Positions 54,939 through 64,000 of a DNA stretch of 64,000 bases are shown piece by piece. Within the stretch, counting starts at the first letter, position 1. Each line of letters opens with the position of its first letter. The stretch is from Micromonospora sp. WMMD980. Lineage in GTDB: Bacteria; Actinomycetota; Actinomycetes; Mycobacteriales; Micromonosporaceae. The notes below the pieces were generated by a model. That model was not told the DNA's origin, did no database searches, and saw only the letters and a list, made by a program, of their open reading frames with translations. The stretch is from NCBI RefSeq assembly GCF_029626035.1, contig NZ_JARUBE010000003.1:4712001-4776000 (forward strand). The letters are read 5' to 3'. The position numbers and the translations under genes were made by a program.

Positions 54939-55217
54939 TCATGGGAGTGGGCATGCCTCAGCCGGGCGGGGCGGTGGTGTGGTGGCGACGAGCAGGGTGA
55001 GTTCCCGGACCAGGTCGTCCAGGGACTGGCCGGTCTGCGCGCGGACCAGCCCGAGGGCGAGATCGGCGAGCAGGTAGAAGCCGAGCGTGCGGGCCTGGTC
55101 GGTGTCGAACGAGGCGAGCAGCGCTTTGGCGCCGGCGAGGTCACCGCGGTGACGGGCGGCGATGACCCCGGCGGCGCGTTGCACGAGGTCGGCGGCGACC
55201 GGATGCGGGCCGGTCAC
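54939..55217 (-). CDS. Small helical hypothetical protein downstream of sod
   Basis: The 92-residue protein (VTGPHPVAADLVQRAAGVIA, then FYLLADLALGLVRAQTG) looks alpha-helical. The GTG at 55217 lies 5 bases after the superoxide dismutase stop, so the two are probably co-transcribed. No family is recognised. Confidence 0.6.
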   Translation of the reverse strand: MTGPHPVAADLVQRAAGVIAARHRGDLAGAKALLASFDTDQARTLGFYLLADLALGLVRAQTGQSLDDLVRELTLLVATTPPPRPAEACPLP

Positions 55218-55222
55218 GCCGG

Positions 55223-55855
55223 TCAGAGCTTCGGCGCGGCGGCGCGGGCGGCGTCGAAGCGGGCGGTCACGTCGGCCCAGTCGACGAGGTTCCACAGCCG
55301 GTCGACGTAGTCCGGGCGCACGTTGCGGTACTGCAGGTAGTAGGCGTGCTCCCACGCGTCGAACACCAGCAGCGGGGTGGAGCCCTGCCCGACGTTGCCG
55401 TGGTGGTCGTAGACCTGCTCCACGATCAGCCGCTGCCCCAGCGGCTCCCACGCCAGGACACCCCAGCCGGAGCCCTGCACGCCCTTCGTCGCCGCGGACA
55501 ACTGCCCGGCGAAGCCGTCGAAGGAGCCGAAGTGCTCCTCGATCGCCGCGGCCAGCTCGCCGTCGGGGCGGTCACCGCCGTCCGGAGACAGGTTGTTCCA
55601 GAAGATCGAGTGCAGCACGTGCCCGGACAGGTTGAACGCGAACGTCTTCTCCAACCCGACCAGCGCCGCGAAGTCACCCTTGTCGCGGGCCTCCGCCAGC
55701 CGCTCCAGGGCATCGTTGCTGCCCTTGACGTACGCCGCGTGGTGCTTGCTGTGGTGCAGCTCCAGGATCTCACCGGACATCGCCGGCTCCAGCGCACCGT
55801 AGTCGTACGGCATGTCGGGCAGAGAGTAGACGGCTACCAGCAACTCCTCGATCAC
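55223..55855 (-). CDS. sodA: Iron/manganese superoxide dismutase
   Basis: Metal ligands are visible in [15 protein letters not shown] (first His), [13 protein letters not shown] (second His) and [15 protein letters not shown] (Asp and His). It converts superoxide to peroxide and oxygen. Homologues start at M-A-x-Y; the matching codon here (55835-55837) is GTA, with GAGGAG six bases before it. Either translation starts at the upstream GTG (55855), or GTA is a mutated start. The enzyme is otherwise full length, about 204 residues from that point. Confidence 0.92.
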   Translation of the reverse strand: MIEELLVAVYSLPDMPYDYGALEPAMSGEILELHHSKHHAAYVKGSNDALERLAEARDKGDFAALVGLEKTFAFNLSGHVLHSIFWNNLSPDGGDRPDGELAAAIEEHFGSFDGFAGQLSAATKGVQGSGWGVLAWEPLGQRLIVEQVYDHHGNVGQGSTPLLVFDAWEHAYYLQYRNVRPDYVDRLWNLVDWADVTARFDAARAAAPKL

Positions 55856-56312
55856 TCGTCGTCGTCGTGAGCTGGGCGGGCACCCCGGCGGCGGTTCAGA
55901 TCATCGCAATTGCTGGAGCACCCGCCCGCTGATGCCAGCATTACGCAGTTGCCAACTTGTGGCAATAAGCAGCATCCGGGCTAAGACGAGGTCAGACGCC
56001 TCCGCCCACAGCCCGGCTGCCCGCGCTGTTTGACCCCGCCGCTCATCGACGCTCTGCGAAGAGCCTGTACCAGCTCCGCGACTTTCCGGAGGATGGCGCC
56101 CGGTCCCACGAGGCGGCATCCCTCAGCGCCAGCCCGGTAACGACCGTCGTCGTAGCCGCATGGATCGGGATCGCTCGTCGCGGCGGCGACCTGATGGCCG
56201 CGTCCGTCGGTCTGCGCGGCCTGGCCGGCGGCGCGTGCGGCCGGGCGTCGAAGCGGCCTTGATCGAGGGACCACCACAGGTCGCCGTCGCGAGGCGGCAC
56301 GTTTCGCTCGGC
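55856..56312. other. Intergenic region without a supported gene
   Basis: Several open frames are present but none has family-like patterns or a good ribosome-binding site. It may hold the sod promoter and degraded sequence. Confidence 0.4.
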
Positions 56313-57062
56313 TCACGACAATCGCGGGCGTAGCCGCCCCCGCGCCATCAACTCGACGGTGAGGACGATGGCGGTGGCTTCGACGGCGAGGAGGCCGACG
56401 AGAACGAACAGTTGGGTGATCCCTGCGGTCAAGGGACTCGCGCCGCCGAGGAGCACGCCGACGAAGGCGCCGGGGAGGGTGACGAGGCCGACGGTGCGGG
56501 TCTGGTCGAGGGCGGGGATGAGTGCCTGGCTCGCGGCGGGGCGGCAGACGAGCAGCCGGGCGTCGCGGGGAAGTAGTCCCAGCGCGAGCGCGGCTTCCAC
56601 CTCGCCGCCCCGGCCGCGAAGGTCGTCGTTGAAGCGCCGCCCGGCGAGGCTGGTGGCGGTCATGGCGCCGCCGGTGAGGATGCCGGCGATCGGGATGATC
56701 GCGATGCCGCGCAGGGGCACCAGCCCGGCGAGCAGGAGGGCGGCGACGACGGTCAGGCTGGCGACGGCGATCGGAACGGCCGCCCACCAGCCGTACGGCC
56801 CGCCGGTTATCCGCCGGCCGGAGGTGCCGGCGGCGACCGCGCACATGAGCAGGACGAAGGCCCGGGTGGCCCAGAGCGAGCCGACGATCGCGGTGATCAC
56901 CAGCGACACGGCGGCCAGTTGCAGCGCGGCGCGGACCGCGGCAACGACGATCTGCCGGCCGTGCCCGAGCCGTCCGATCATCGCCACGCCGGCCGCGCAG
57001 GCGGTCAGCAGCACCAGTGCGAGGGCGAGTCTCGGCCCGACTACCAGCATCGACGAGGTCAC
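56313..57062 (-). CDS. UPF0014 / FetB-like membrane permease
   Basis: The 249-residue protein has about seven hydrophobic segments and the UPF0014 hallmarks GRQIVVAAVRAALQLAAVSL, FNDDLRGRGGEVEAALALG and VGLVTLPGAFVGVLLGGASP. The Escherichia coli relative FetB forms an iron exporter with the ATPase FetA. No ATPase gene is adjacent here. Confidence 0.88.
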   Translation of the reverse strand: MTSSMLVVGPRLALALVLLTACAAGVAMIGRLGHGRQIVVAAVRAALQLAAVSLVITAIVGSLWATRAFVLLMCAVAAGTSGRRITGGPYGWWAAVPIAVASLTVVAALLLAGLVPLRGIAIIPIAGILTGGAMTATSLAGRRFNDDLRGRGGEVEAALALGLLPRDARLLVCRPAASQALIPALDQTRTVGLVTLPGAFVGVLLGGASPLTAGITQLFVLVGLLAVEATAIVLTVELMARGRLRPRLS

Positions 57063-57096
57063 CCGGCCAGTGTCGCCTCAGCCGCCGACGGAGCGT

Positions 57097-57719
57097 TCAG
57101 TCCGTGCGGGAGGATTTTCTGGCCGCCGCTGCCTCGGTTGGGGGGGTCGCCGCGCGGTGGCGGGAGCGCAGGAGCTGGATGCCGATGGGCAGGACGGAGA
57201 CGAGCACGATGGCGATCAGGATGAACTCGATGTTCGACTTGACGAAGCTGATCTGCCCGAGGAAGTAGCCGAGCACGGTGACGCCGGTCCCCCACAGGAC
57301 GCCGCCGAGGACGTTGTAGGTGACGAAGGTGCGGTAGTGCATGCGGCTGACGCCGGCGATGACGGGGGTGAAGGTTCGCACGATCGGGCCAGCACGATCG
57401 AGCGGGCGCCGTAGCGGGCGAAGAAGTCGTTGGCCCGACGTACGTTCTCCTGCTTGAACAGGCGGGAGTTGGGGCGACGGAACAGGCTCGGGCCGACGCG
57501 CTTGCCGAACAGGTAGCCGACCTGGTCACCGATGACTGCGGCGACTGCGGCGAGCAGGCAGAGCAGCCAGAGTGGTTGGTGCAGGTAGCGGCCGTCGGCG
57601 ACAAGGAGGCCGGCGGTGAACAACAGCGAGTCGCCGGGGAGGAAGAGCCCGATGAGCAGCCCGGATTCGGCGAAGATGATCGTGAGGATGCCGATCAGCC
57701 TGAGGCGTGGAGATGGCAT
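57097..57719 (-). pseudogene. DedA-family membrane protein, frameshifted
   Basis: The first frame has FAESGLLIGLFLPGDSLLF, then GDQVGYLFGKRVGP and NDFFARYGARSIVLAR. The second resumes at VRTFTPVIAGVSRMHY and continues VLGGVLWGTGVTVLGYFLG. At about 57382 the expected ...ARFVPIVRT... stretch is shortened by about 10 bases, removing the conserved Arg-Phe-x-Pro block and shifting the frame. Confidence 0.85.
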
Positions 57720-57749
57720 GACCTCCGGAACGAGGGGGCGGGGTGGTGC

Positions 57750-58215
57750 TCAGGCGCTGGCGACTGCCACGGCGGCGATAAGCGCATCTCCGGGGGTGCA
57801 CCCCGGTCCAGACACGGGCGAATCCGATGATGGCGGCGAGTACGGTCAGGGCTACCCCCATCGGCGGGACAGAAACACCCGACGGCGAACGCCACCACGA
57901 ACGCCGCGGTGGCGTGGTCGCTGGGCAGCGACGGTCCGGCTTCATGGGGGATCAGCTGGTGCACGGTGTGGGTCTGGAAGGGGCGTACCTCGGTGCTGAG
58001 CGCGGCGATGAACCGCCCGAGGGCGAACGCCAGCCCGAGGGACGCGACGACACGCACCGGGGCGGCACGCCCAGCACCGCAGGTGAGCCAGGACGGGTAT
58101 GGCCGCGAGAGCGGCAAGGGCGTAGATCAGCCACCCCGCCGACCACTCGAAGACGTCGTCGACGAGGTCGCTGCGTCCGGCGGCGGTGTCGACGATCGTG
58201 ACAGGTGATAGTTCA
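57750..58215 (-). pseudogene. PAP2-type phosphatase remnant with several frameshifts
   Basis: Pieces in different frames join to one PAP2 protein: FEWSAGWLIYALAALAAIP, then VRPFQTHTVHQLIPHEAG with SLPSDHATAAFVVAFAVG (phosphatase motif II), then VLAAIIGFARVWTGVH (motif III), then DALIAAVAVASA. At least three frameshifts separate them. The intact enzyme would be an undecaprenyl-diphosphatase or lipid-phosphate phosphatase. Confidence 0.78.
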
Positions 58216-58640
58216 TGGCACCCCGCAGCCGGTGGCGTCGATGCACGCGAGCAGCGGCAGATCCGCGACGAGATCGCCGAGCCGGCTTGTCTCGCGGCGC
58301 AGCAACGCGACCAGGTCGCGCTGCCCGTCGGGTACGCGCGCGAACGCCAGGCGGTCGAGACCGGCGCACAGGGTGGCCAGCGGGCTGCGCGGTTGGTGGC
58401 TGGCGTCGGCGACGTACCGGGCCTGGGCCGCAGCGGGGACAGCGGCACGGCGTCGCCGAGCGCGGCCGAGGCCGCCTCGACCCGTCCCGCCGGGTCGAGG
58501 ACCTGCACCAACGTCTACTTCTCCCGGGCTGGGCTTCCGCGTCTGGGCGAGCGCGGCCTGATCGCCGGCGGCCACCGCCGCGACCACCTCGGCCGCCCGT
58601 TGCCGGCGGCGTCCACGTTGCCGGCGAGATCCTCGCGGGC
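58213..58640 (-). pseudogene. Histidine-kinase remnant
   Basis: A dimerisation and phosphoacceptor segment is recognisable (RYVADASHQPRSPLATLCAG). It aligns to the usual 'FVADASHELRSPL' pattern, and the expected follow-on RRETSRLGDLVADLPLLA is also present. An upstream linker (VQVLDPAGRVEAASAAL) sits in another frame. The catalytic ATPase domain is absent. The gene is decayed. Confidence 0.65.
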
Positions 58641-58944
58641 GAAGTATCGGAGTGGGCTCTACCGAAAGCCTGAAGGCGGCGCGGCTGGGCGGGCGGCGTC
58701 GTCGGCGACTCGGACTGTCGACCACACCACCGGGGGAACCCGCCCGGTGCCCCACCCGATGGAGGAAACAACCCGGGGGACCCGGAGCGGAGGCGACCGC
58801 CCGCCCCACCCAGGACAGCGCAAACCGGTTACGGCAGGCGGCCGTCCCGGGTGACCCGCCGGGCGCCGGCACGGAGCAGTGACCGAAGCCGATTGCCGAT
58901 AGTGTTCTCCGGCACACTGTCCGCGTGTCCTGAAGGGTGTCGCC

Positions 58945-60212
58945 ATGAGCTTCGACCGTCGACGGCTGTCGCGAACCGTCGCCACCGCGCTGCTCCTGCT
59001 CGCCGGGGTGGCTGTCCCCGCCGGTCCCGCCGAGGCGGCGAAGAAGGGTCCGGACCTCACGGTCGACGCGTCCGGGACCACGATCCCGCTCGGGGTCGAG
59101 CGGAAGGTCGTCCATCTGAAGATCAGCAACCTCGGGGACCAGACCCCGAGCGACGTCGTCGTCCGAGTCCGCCAGCCGGCGGAGGGCCCCGACCCGTTGC
59201 CGGTCGCCCTGATCTGGCATTCCGGGGGTGTGGGCGAGTGCGACGGGGATTTCGGCGGGTTCTACTGCCAACTGTCGTGTGAGCTGATTCCGGGGCCGGG
59301 TGAGACCGTCGACGTCCCCGTCGACGCGACCGTCTCCGGAGCTACCGAGCCCTACGAGGGCACGTTCGAGGTCTCGGTCACCATCAGGCCGGAGAAGGAC
59401 GCGAATCCGGCCGACAACACCAGGTCGTTCCCGCTGGTGCTGGTCGACCGGCCGGACGCCGACCTGTCGGTGGTCGCCCGGGACGTGAAGCGGTCGGTGC
59501 GGATCGGCGCCGGCGGCAGGCCCGAGCCCACCGGGACGTTGAACCCGGGCGAGACGGGCGCGGTGTGGCAGACCGTCGCCAACCAGAGCCGGAAGGCGGT
59601 CAGCGGGGTGCGGGTCACGTTGCGCCTGCCCGACGGGGTGACCTTCACCAGGCAGCCGACCGAGTGCGTGCTCGCCGACGCCGGGCGGTCGGCGGTCTGC
59701 GCCTACCGGAACCTGACCCTCGTGCGGTCGCCGAGGACACCGACCCGAACGACACGATCTACTCGGCGGTCGAGCTCTACAACCTGGTGACGACCGCGGC
59801 ATCCGCCAAGGCGCCAGTCACGTTGCGGGGCGGAACCGCGCGGGTGGAGGGGCTCGCCGAGCGGTCGACGGACAGCCGCTCCGCGTCCGCGCGGAGCGGG
59901 CTGCCCGCGAACGCGGTCGCCACGCGGGTGGCCGACGTGGATCCCGGCGACAATCAGGACGGCTTCGCCGTGGTGCTGGCCGCGAGGAGCGGCGGCGGTG
60001 ACGGCGGCAGCGGCGACGGCGACGGTGGTGGTGGCGAGAGTGGTGGTGGCACCGGTGGCGGTGACGGCGGATTGCCGGTCACCGGGCCGCAGGCCGGGCT
60101 GATCGGCGGAGTGGGCATCGCGGCGCTGGTGGCCGGAGGTGTGTTGTTCCTCGTCTCCCGGCGGCGCCGAATGGTCCTGGTGACCCCCGACGACGAGCCT
60201 CCGGCGGCCTGA
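58945..60212 (+). pseudogene. LPxTG-type cell-surface protein, frameshifted
   Basis: The first frame begins with a signal peptide (TVATALLLLAGVAVPAGPAEA) and DUF11/CARDB-like repeats (ISNLGDQTPSDVVVRV). At about 59725 the reading shifts: AYRNLTL... is followed, in another frame, by AVAEDTDPNDTIYSAVELYN, a Gly/Asp-rich linker, the sortase motif LPVTGPQ, a hydrophobic helix and a basic tail. Restored length would be about 420 residues. Confidence 0.82.
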
Positions 60213-60275
60213 TCCGCATCGACGTGCGGGCGGGGCGATAGACCGTCCCGCCCACAGACGCGTGGACCCGGGCCG

Positions 60276-60833
60276 TCACGCGGACGCGCTCCGGGCGGCC
60301 CTGCCGCGGGTCGGCGGCGCACCCGGATGAGCGCGCCGCATCGGCGGCCCGTCGGGACGGTACTCGAAGTGCCACCACTCGTTGTCATACACGCGATGCA
60401 GGTGGTGGACCCGCCCGTACCGCTCCAGCCACCGCGCGCCCTCGGCGGGCCGGACGTCCAGCGCGGTGCCGGCGACGTGGCGCGACTCGTGCGGCGGCAG
60501 CGCCCACACCCGAGCCAGCGCCACCGACCCGGTGCGTCGGACCGCCTCGTCGAACAGGCGGGCCTGCACCCGCGCCTCCCGGTGCCCGGAGGTGAGGCCG
60601 ATGAGTTCCCCGTCCCGCCACAGCGCCTGGGTACGCGCGGCTCGGAAGGCGGCGCTCGTCGCCGGCGTCAGGCCGGTGAGGTCCTCGGCCGGGAAGCGCG
60701 CCGCCAGCGCCCACTGGCAGGCCACGTGGCGAGCCCGGCGCGGCGCCACCAGGAACGCCACCGGCAGCAGCGACACCGCGAGCAGCCGGACGACGACCCG
60801 GTACACATGGTCGCGGTGCCGGGCCGGTTGCAT
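60276..60833 (-). CDS. M15-family D-Ala-D-Ala carboxypeptidase-like protein
   Basis: The 185-residue protein has a hydrophobic N-terminal segment (VVVRLLAVSLLPVAFLVA) and a VanY-type peptidase domain. SGHREARVQARLFDEA, the zinc motif ESRHVAGTALDV and the C-terminal EWWHFEYRP supply His, Asp and His ligands. It probably trims peptidoglycan peptides at the membrane or outside. ATG at 60833 is chosen; longer frames are poorly supported. Confidence 0.85.
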   Translation of the reverse strand: MQPARHRDHVYRVVVRLLAVSLLPVAFLVAPRRARHVACQWALAARFPAEDLTGLTPATSAAFRAARTQALWRDGELIGLTSGHREARVQARLFDEAVRRTGSVALARVWALPPHESRHVAGTALDVRPAEGARWLERYGRVHHLHRVYDNEWWHFEYRPDGPPMRRAHPGAPPTRGRAARSASA

Positions 60834-61068
60834 CGCCGCGGTCGGGTCCCACGCCGCGCGGGGTCGCCTGCCGGGTGAGGCATTCTCGATCCGGCCGGCC
60901 GCCACGTTTCCAGGAGGAGGCATGCCAGCATGCTTCCTCGGTCGCCGGCCTGGGACCTGAGCCCGGTACTCAGCCCCGATGGGTACGGTCACCCGGATCG
61001 ACGGGAAACCGCGACAGCGGCACCGCTCGTGCGCGGTGCCGCTGTCGCGTGCCGGTCGACGCGTGTCG

Positions 61069-62310
61069 TCACGGCCGCAGGGCGGTCGCGGCGGGGGTCC
61101 ACGTGGACTCGTCCTCGACGTCGGCGACCGTGATCCCCCGGGCCACCTTCTCCAGTTCGGCGCGCGGCAGTTTGTCGCCGAGACCCGAGGCGCTGACCTG
61201 GAGGGCGACCGTGCCGTCGGCGTTCCAGACGTTGCAGAAGCCACCGACCGCCGGGCCGCCGTCGGGGACCCGCCGGTCGGATCCGTCGTAGCACCTCGTC
61301 GTGCCCGGCTCCGGCGCCTGGTTGGAACTGGTGCTGGGCGTGACGAAGATGTGGAACCCGTCGGCGATGGTGCCCTCGACCGCGTCGTAGGGCGCGGTCA
61401 GGCCCGTGGAGGGCACGGCCGGCCTGGTGTACGTCGCGCCGCCGTAGTCGCCGGCGCGGGCCGTGGCGATGCCGCTGAGGCCGGGCATGGCGTGCGTGCC
61501 GGTCTGCAGCGGCACGTAGCCGGCCGGCACGTAGCCCACCGTGAACGGCACCTTGGCCGGCGTCGGCCGGCTCGGCTTCAGCCCGTCGACCAGGCCCCCC
61601 AGGTCCGCGAAGGTCGGGGTGGCCGCGTCGCTGGAGAACGACGTGACGGCCGCCCAGGCGTTGTCGGCGTACTCCCAGGCGAACAGCTTGTTGCCCTCGT
61701 CCACCGGATTCCGCGGGTCGAGACCGACCGGTAGCCTCGCCTGTACCGCCTTGTGTCCGGCCACGGTGACGCGCCGTCCGTCCTTGATCCCGGCCGGGTC
61801 GAAGACACCGGGCCGGTAGACGGTCAGGTACGCCCACAGCGACGGCTTTCCGCCGGCGGACGCCTTCGTCCGCTCCAGGGTGCCGCCCTGCGCCTCGGCC
61901 TCCTCCGCCGTGAGGGGTTTGTCGTTCGAGGTGTGGCGGTCGGAGTAGACGGAGGCGATCTGGTAGCCGACCGAGGTGACGATGGGGTCCTGCACGTGCA
62001 GCGTGCCCGCGTCGTACCCCTGGAAGGTGAAGGTGAACGGCCCGCCGGTGGCCCACGTCGCCACCGCGGGCCGCGACGCCGCCGCACCGGCCGGGGCCGG
62101 GGCGGCCGGGGTGTTCCGCCCGCCGCCCAGGGCCGGCAGCACGAACGCGCCGGTGACCGCGACCGCGACGAGGCCGGCCGCGCCGGCCGACGCGAACCCG
62201 GCGCGGCGACGCCGCTCGGCGCGCCGCCCGGCCGCGACGATGTCGTCGGCGGTACGGGTCAGCGGCGGCTCGTCGCCGGTCACCGCGTCCACCAGTTCAC
62301 GCAACTGCAT
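61069..62310 (-). CDS. Putative membrane anti-sigma-type protein
   Basis: The 413-residue protein has a short cytoplasmic N-terminus (MQLRELVDAVTGDEPPLTRT), one transmembrane helix (GAAGLVAVAVTGAFVLPAL) and a large extracytoplasmic domain. Its ATG lies inside the 3' end of the sigma-factor gene (14-bp overlap), the usual arrangement for an anti-sigma partner. No ZAS zinc motif is visible, so the role is inferred from position and topology. Confidence 0.7.
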   Translation of the reverse strand: MQLRELVDAVTGDEPPLTRTADDIVAAGRRAERRRRAGFASAGAAGLVAVAVTGAFVLPALGGGRNTPAAPAPAGAAASRPAVATWATGGPFTFTFQGYDAGTLHVQDPIVTSVGYQIASVYSDRHTSNDKPLTAEEAEAQGGTLERTKASAGGKPSLWAYLTVYRPGVFDPAGIKDGRRVTVAGHKAVQARLPVGLDPRNPVDEGNKLFAWEYADNAWAAVTSFSSDAATPTFADLGGLVDGLKPSRPTPAKVPFTVGYVPAGYVPLQTGTHAMPGLSGIATARAGDYGGATYTRPAVPSTGLTAPYDAVEGTIADGFHIFVTPSTSSNQAPEPGTTRCYDGSDRRVPDGGPAVGGFCNVWNADGTVALQVSASGLGDKLPRAELEKVARGITVADVEDESTWTPAATALRP

Positions 62311-62830
62311 TGGTCCGCTCCTCCATCGGCTGTGCGGTGAGGTTGATGCGGTCGCCGCCGAGTGACTCGCGCAGCTTCGCCAGGCCACGGGAGACCTGGC
62401 TCTTGGCCGTGCCCACCGTGCAGTCGAGGACGCGGGCGGTGTCCTCCAGGCTCAGGTCCAGGTAGTGCCGCAACACCACGGCGGCCCGTTGCCCGGCCGG
62501 CACCGCGTCGAGCGCCGCCCGCAGGCGCAACCGTTCGTCGGTCGTGCCGGCCGGGTCGCGGAACGCGACGTCGGGCATGGCGTCGCCGGCGGACCGCTCA
62601 CGCCGCCAGGGGCGACGGGTCTCGTCCACGGCCGCCCGGTAGACCATGGTCTTCACGTAGAGATCGGGCCGGTCCAGCTTTCGCCAGCGGGGATAGAGCT
62701 TGACCAGCGCGTTGGCCACGGCGTCCTCCGCCGCGTGCCAGTCGCCGCAGGTCATGTACGCCAGCTTCCGCAGCGACGCCATCTGTGACGTCACGAACTC
62801 GCGGAATGCTTGCTCGTCTTCGGCTTTCAC
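62297..62830 (-). CDS. SigE-family ECF RNA polymerase sigma factor
   Basis: The 177-residue sigma factor has region 2 (FREFVTSQMASLRKLAYM, then GDWHAAEDAVANALVKLY) and region 4 (LDLSLEDTARVLDCTVGTAKSQVSRGL). It matches the actinobacterial SigE-type (ECF41-unrelated) group. The GTG at 62830 is preceded by GAGGAGG. It is co-transcribed with the downstream membrane protein. Confidence 0.9.
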   Translation of the reverse strand: MKAEDEQAFREFVTSQMASLRKLAYMTCGDWHAAEDAVANALVKLYPRWRKLDRPDLYVKTMVYRAAVDETRRPWRRERSAGDAMPDVAFRDPAGTTDERLRLRAALDAVPAGQRAAVVLRHYLDLSLEDTARVLDCTVGTAKSQVSRGLAKLRESLGGDRINLTAQPMEERTNAVA

Positions 62831-62938
62831 GTCGACTGCCTCCTCGTGACGGAGGTAGAACGGAGCCACGTGCCCGGAACGTTGCACCGACCGGGGAAGT
62901 GGTTCGCCGCGGTCGTCAGCGGGCGGGGCGGCACCACC

Positions 62939-63301
62939 ATGCGCACCGACCACCCCGCACCGCGGATCGTCACGGTCAAGCCCGTCCCGGTTCCCACCAC
63001 CGGACGCGACCTCGAACTGGCGGTCAAGGTCACCGCCCCGGCAACCGGCGACCACCTCCCCGTGATCGTCTTCTCGCACGGCAACGCCTGGTCGGTGGAC
63101 GGCTACGAGCCGCTCGTCGACAGGTGGGCCGCCGCCGGGTTCGCCGTCGTCCAGCCGACCCGCCTCGACTCCCGTCGCCACGGCATCGGGTTCGACGACC
63201 CGAGGTTCGGCACCATCTGGCGGGTCGACGACAGCGCCTGGACCGCCCTCGGTGAGCGCGCCGCGACCGGCGACGGGAGCTGCCGCGTCACGTCCAGGTA
63301 G
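62939..63301 (+). pseudogene. Truncated alpha/beta hydrolase
   Basis: The first 100 residues are typical of chlorophyllase/dienelactone-hydrolase-like enzymes: LPVIVFSHGNAW (oxyanion strand) and WAAAGFAVVQPTRLDSR. The protein loses similarity near 63240 and stops at 63301, before the nucleophile elbow, so it is not functional. It is divergent from the sigma-factor gene. Confidence 0.78.
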
Positions 63302-63432
63302 CGCTGTTCGGCCATTTCCCCGCGCGCCGCGTCGCACACCACAAGCGCCGGCGGCCCGAACCGGGCCCCGGTGTGCCGAACGGTGGCCAGCACCAGCAGG
63401 ACGACGAGCAGTGCGGCGAGCAGGCGCGTGCC
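63253..63432 (-). pseudogene. Possible small membrane-protein remnant
   Basis: The minus-strand frame TRLLAALLVVLLVLATVRHTG followed by ALVVCDAARGEMAEQRYLDV looks like protein with one transmembrane helix. It lacks a good start after the neighbouring stop and runs into the broken hydrolase at about 63250. The two fragments probably meet at a deletion junction. Confidence 0.35.
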
Positions 63433-63579
63433 CTACCCGGTGATCACCGGCCAGGCGTAGGCCAGCAGGGCGCAGGCCGCCCCGAGCAGCGCGAGCGAGA
63501 TGCCCCGGGTGCGCACGGGCAACGCGGCGAGCGCGAGCAGGATGACCGCGACCAGGTAGAGAAACGCTTGCACCGACAC
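63433..63579 (-). CDS. Two-helix small membrane protein
   Basis: A 48-residue hydrophobic protein (FLYLVAVILLALAALPV, then ISLALLGAACALLAYAWPV) starts at a GTG with GAGGAG upstream. Such short double-helix proteins are common in actinobacteria. Function is unknown. Confidence 0.6.
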   Translation of the reverse strand: MSVQAFLYLVAVILLALAALPVRTRGISLALLGAACALLAYAWPVITG

Positions 63580-63700
63580 GGCAGTCTCCTCGGCTCGGCT
63601 GACGGACGGTGTGACCTCTACCCCCGCCGGTCCGCCCGCGAAACCCGATCCTCGTGCCGGGTGAGGCCGTCGACGTGCTCGCGGTGGGAGGATCGGGCGC

Positions 63701-64000
63701 ATGAAGCGGAGATCTTTGATTATCGGTGCGGCCGCCGGCGCCGTCGCTCCCGTCGTCGCCGGCGCGGCACCGGCCGCGGCGGCCCTCGGTGCCGGCACCG
63801 GCCCGACCCGCCCGCGGCCAGGGGCGTCGCTGGCAGGCAACAAGGCGAGCCGGCTCACCACACTGCCGGCGGCCACCCGACAGGTCGTGGTGGTGACGGC
63901 GACCAGTTGGAAGACCAGTTACGCCACACTGGAGACGTTCGCCAAGGTGAGCGGGCGGTGGACCCCGGTGTCGGCGGCGCTGTCCGCCCGGATCGGGTCG
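63701..64000 (+). CDS. Secreted L,D-transpeptidase-like protein (partial)
   Basis: The ATG at 63701 has GGGAGG upstream. The N-terminus is a signal peptide with twin basic residues (MKRRSLIIGAAAGAVAPVVA). The mature part (RQVVVVTATSWKTSYATLET, then WTPVSAALSARIGS) matches the opening of actinobacterial YkuD-like secreted proteins. The catalytic Cys lies beyond the window. Confidence 0.72.
   Translation, partial: MKRRSLIIGAAAGAVAPVVAGAAPAAAALGAGTGPTRPRPGASLAGNKASRLTTLPAATRQVVVVTATSWKTSYATLETFAKVSGRWTPVSAALSARIGS

Overview
The window is high-GC actinobacterial DNA. GTG and TTG starts, 4-bp ATGA/GTGA gene overlaps, TIGR02677-02680 genes, SigE-type sigma factors and the style of the conserved hypothetical proteins all suggest a Micromonosporaceae-like actinomycete. 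This placement rests on composition and gene style, not on a marker gene. It is an accessory region: six full-length insertion sequences, a Tn7-like transposon, a natural-product cluster, a defence island and a set of decaying genes, with ordinary chromosomal genes only at the right end.

Left arm (1-8.4 kb). A compact Tn7-like element (about 251-5436) carries tnsA-, tnsB-, tnsC- and tniQ-like genes in one overlapping operon between related terminal inverted repeats. Its flanks hold an unusual number of CTGACA/TGTCAG motifs. A pair of overlapping DNA-methyltransferase-like genes follows, one with the catalytic motifs and one without, then an intact tRNA-Arg(CCU) and a 46-bp perfect palindrome.

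Biosynthetic region (11.9-32.0 kb), bracketed by two nearly identical IS3-type elements in inverted orientation (8426-9999 and 33111-34684). About 17 minus-strand genes, most overlapping by 4 bp, run from a free-standing adenylation domain through a nucleotide-sugar dehydrogenase, MFS exporter, epimerase, free-standing condensation domain, FemAB/GNAT-like protein, TIM-barrel isomerase, two DegT aminotransferases, M20 hydrolase, APH-type kinase and inositol-monophosphatase-like enzyme to an ATP-grasp ligase, YdcF-like protein, luciferase-like oxidoreductase and an 88-residue carrier protein. I infer an amino-sugar or aminocyclitol conjugate carrying an amino-acid side chain built on the carrier protein. 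The carrier, ATP-grasp and flavin enzyme trio recalls butirosin side-chain chemistry (BtrI/BtrJ/BtrO). Two genes are broken by insertion sequences with exact target duplications: the A domain by an ISAs1-type element and one aminotransferase by an IS701-type element. Removing each element with one duplication restores the frame, so the cluster was intact until recently and is now probably silent.

Defence island (36.3-52.2 kb), between an IS110 element and an IS110 remnant. It holds a conserved pair of hypothetical genes, an archaeo-eukaryotic primase plus helicase of the TOTE type, an AbiE-like toxin-antitoxin pair, a retron-type reverse transcriptase put out of frame by three copies of a 7-bp repeat (two copies would restore it), and a complete four-gene Wadjet (JetABCD) system.

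Right arm (52.2-64 kb). Two arrays of a 12-bp motif at a 22-23 bp period, the 5' half of a tRNA-Arg gene with its upstream flank, and an MFS fragment abutting an IS110 fragment mark a recombination scar. An AAA/DUF4143 ATPase, superoxide dismutase and an UPF0014 permease follow. Next come frameshifted DedA, PAP2 and histidine-kinase remnants and a frameshifted LPxTG protein. The window ends with an M15 peptidase, a sigma/anti-sigma-type pair, a truncated hydrolase, a small membrane protein and the start of an L,D-transpeptidase-like gene.
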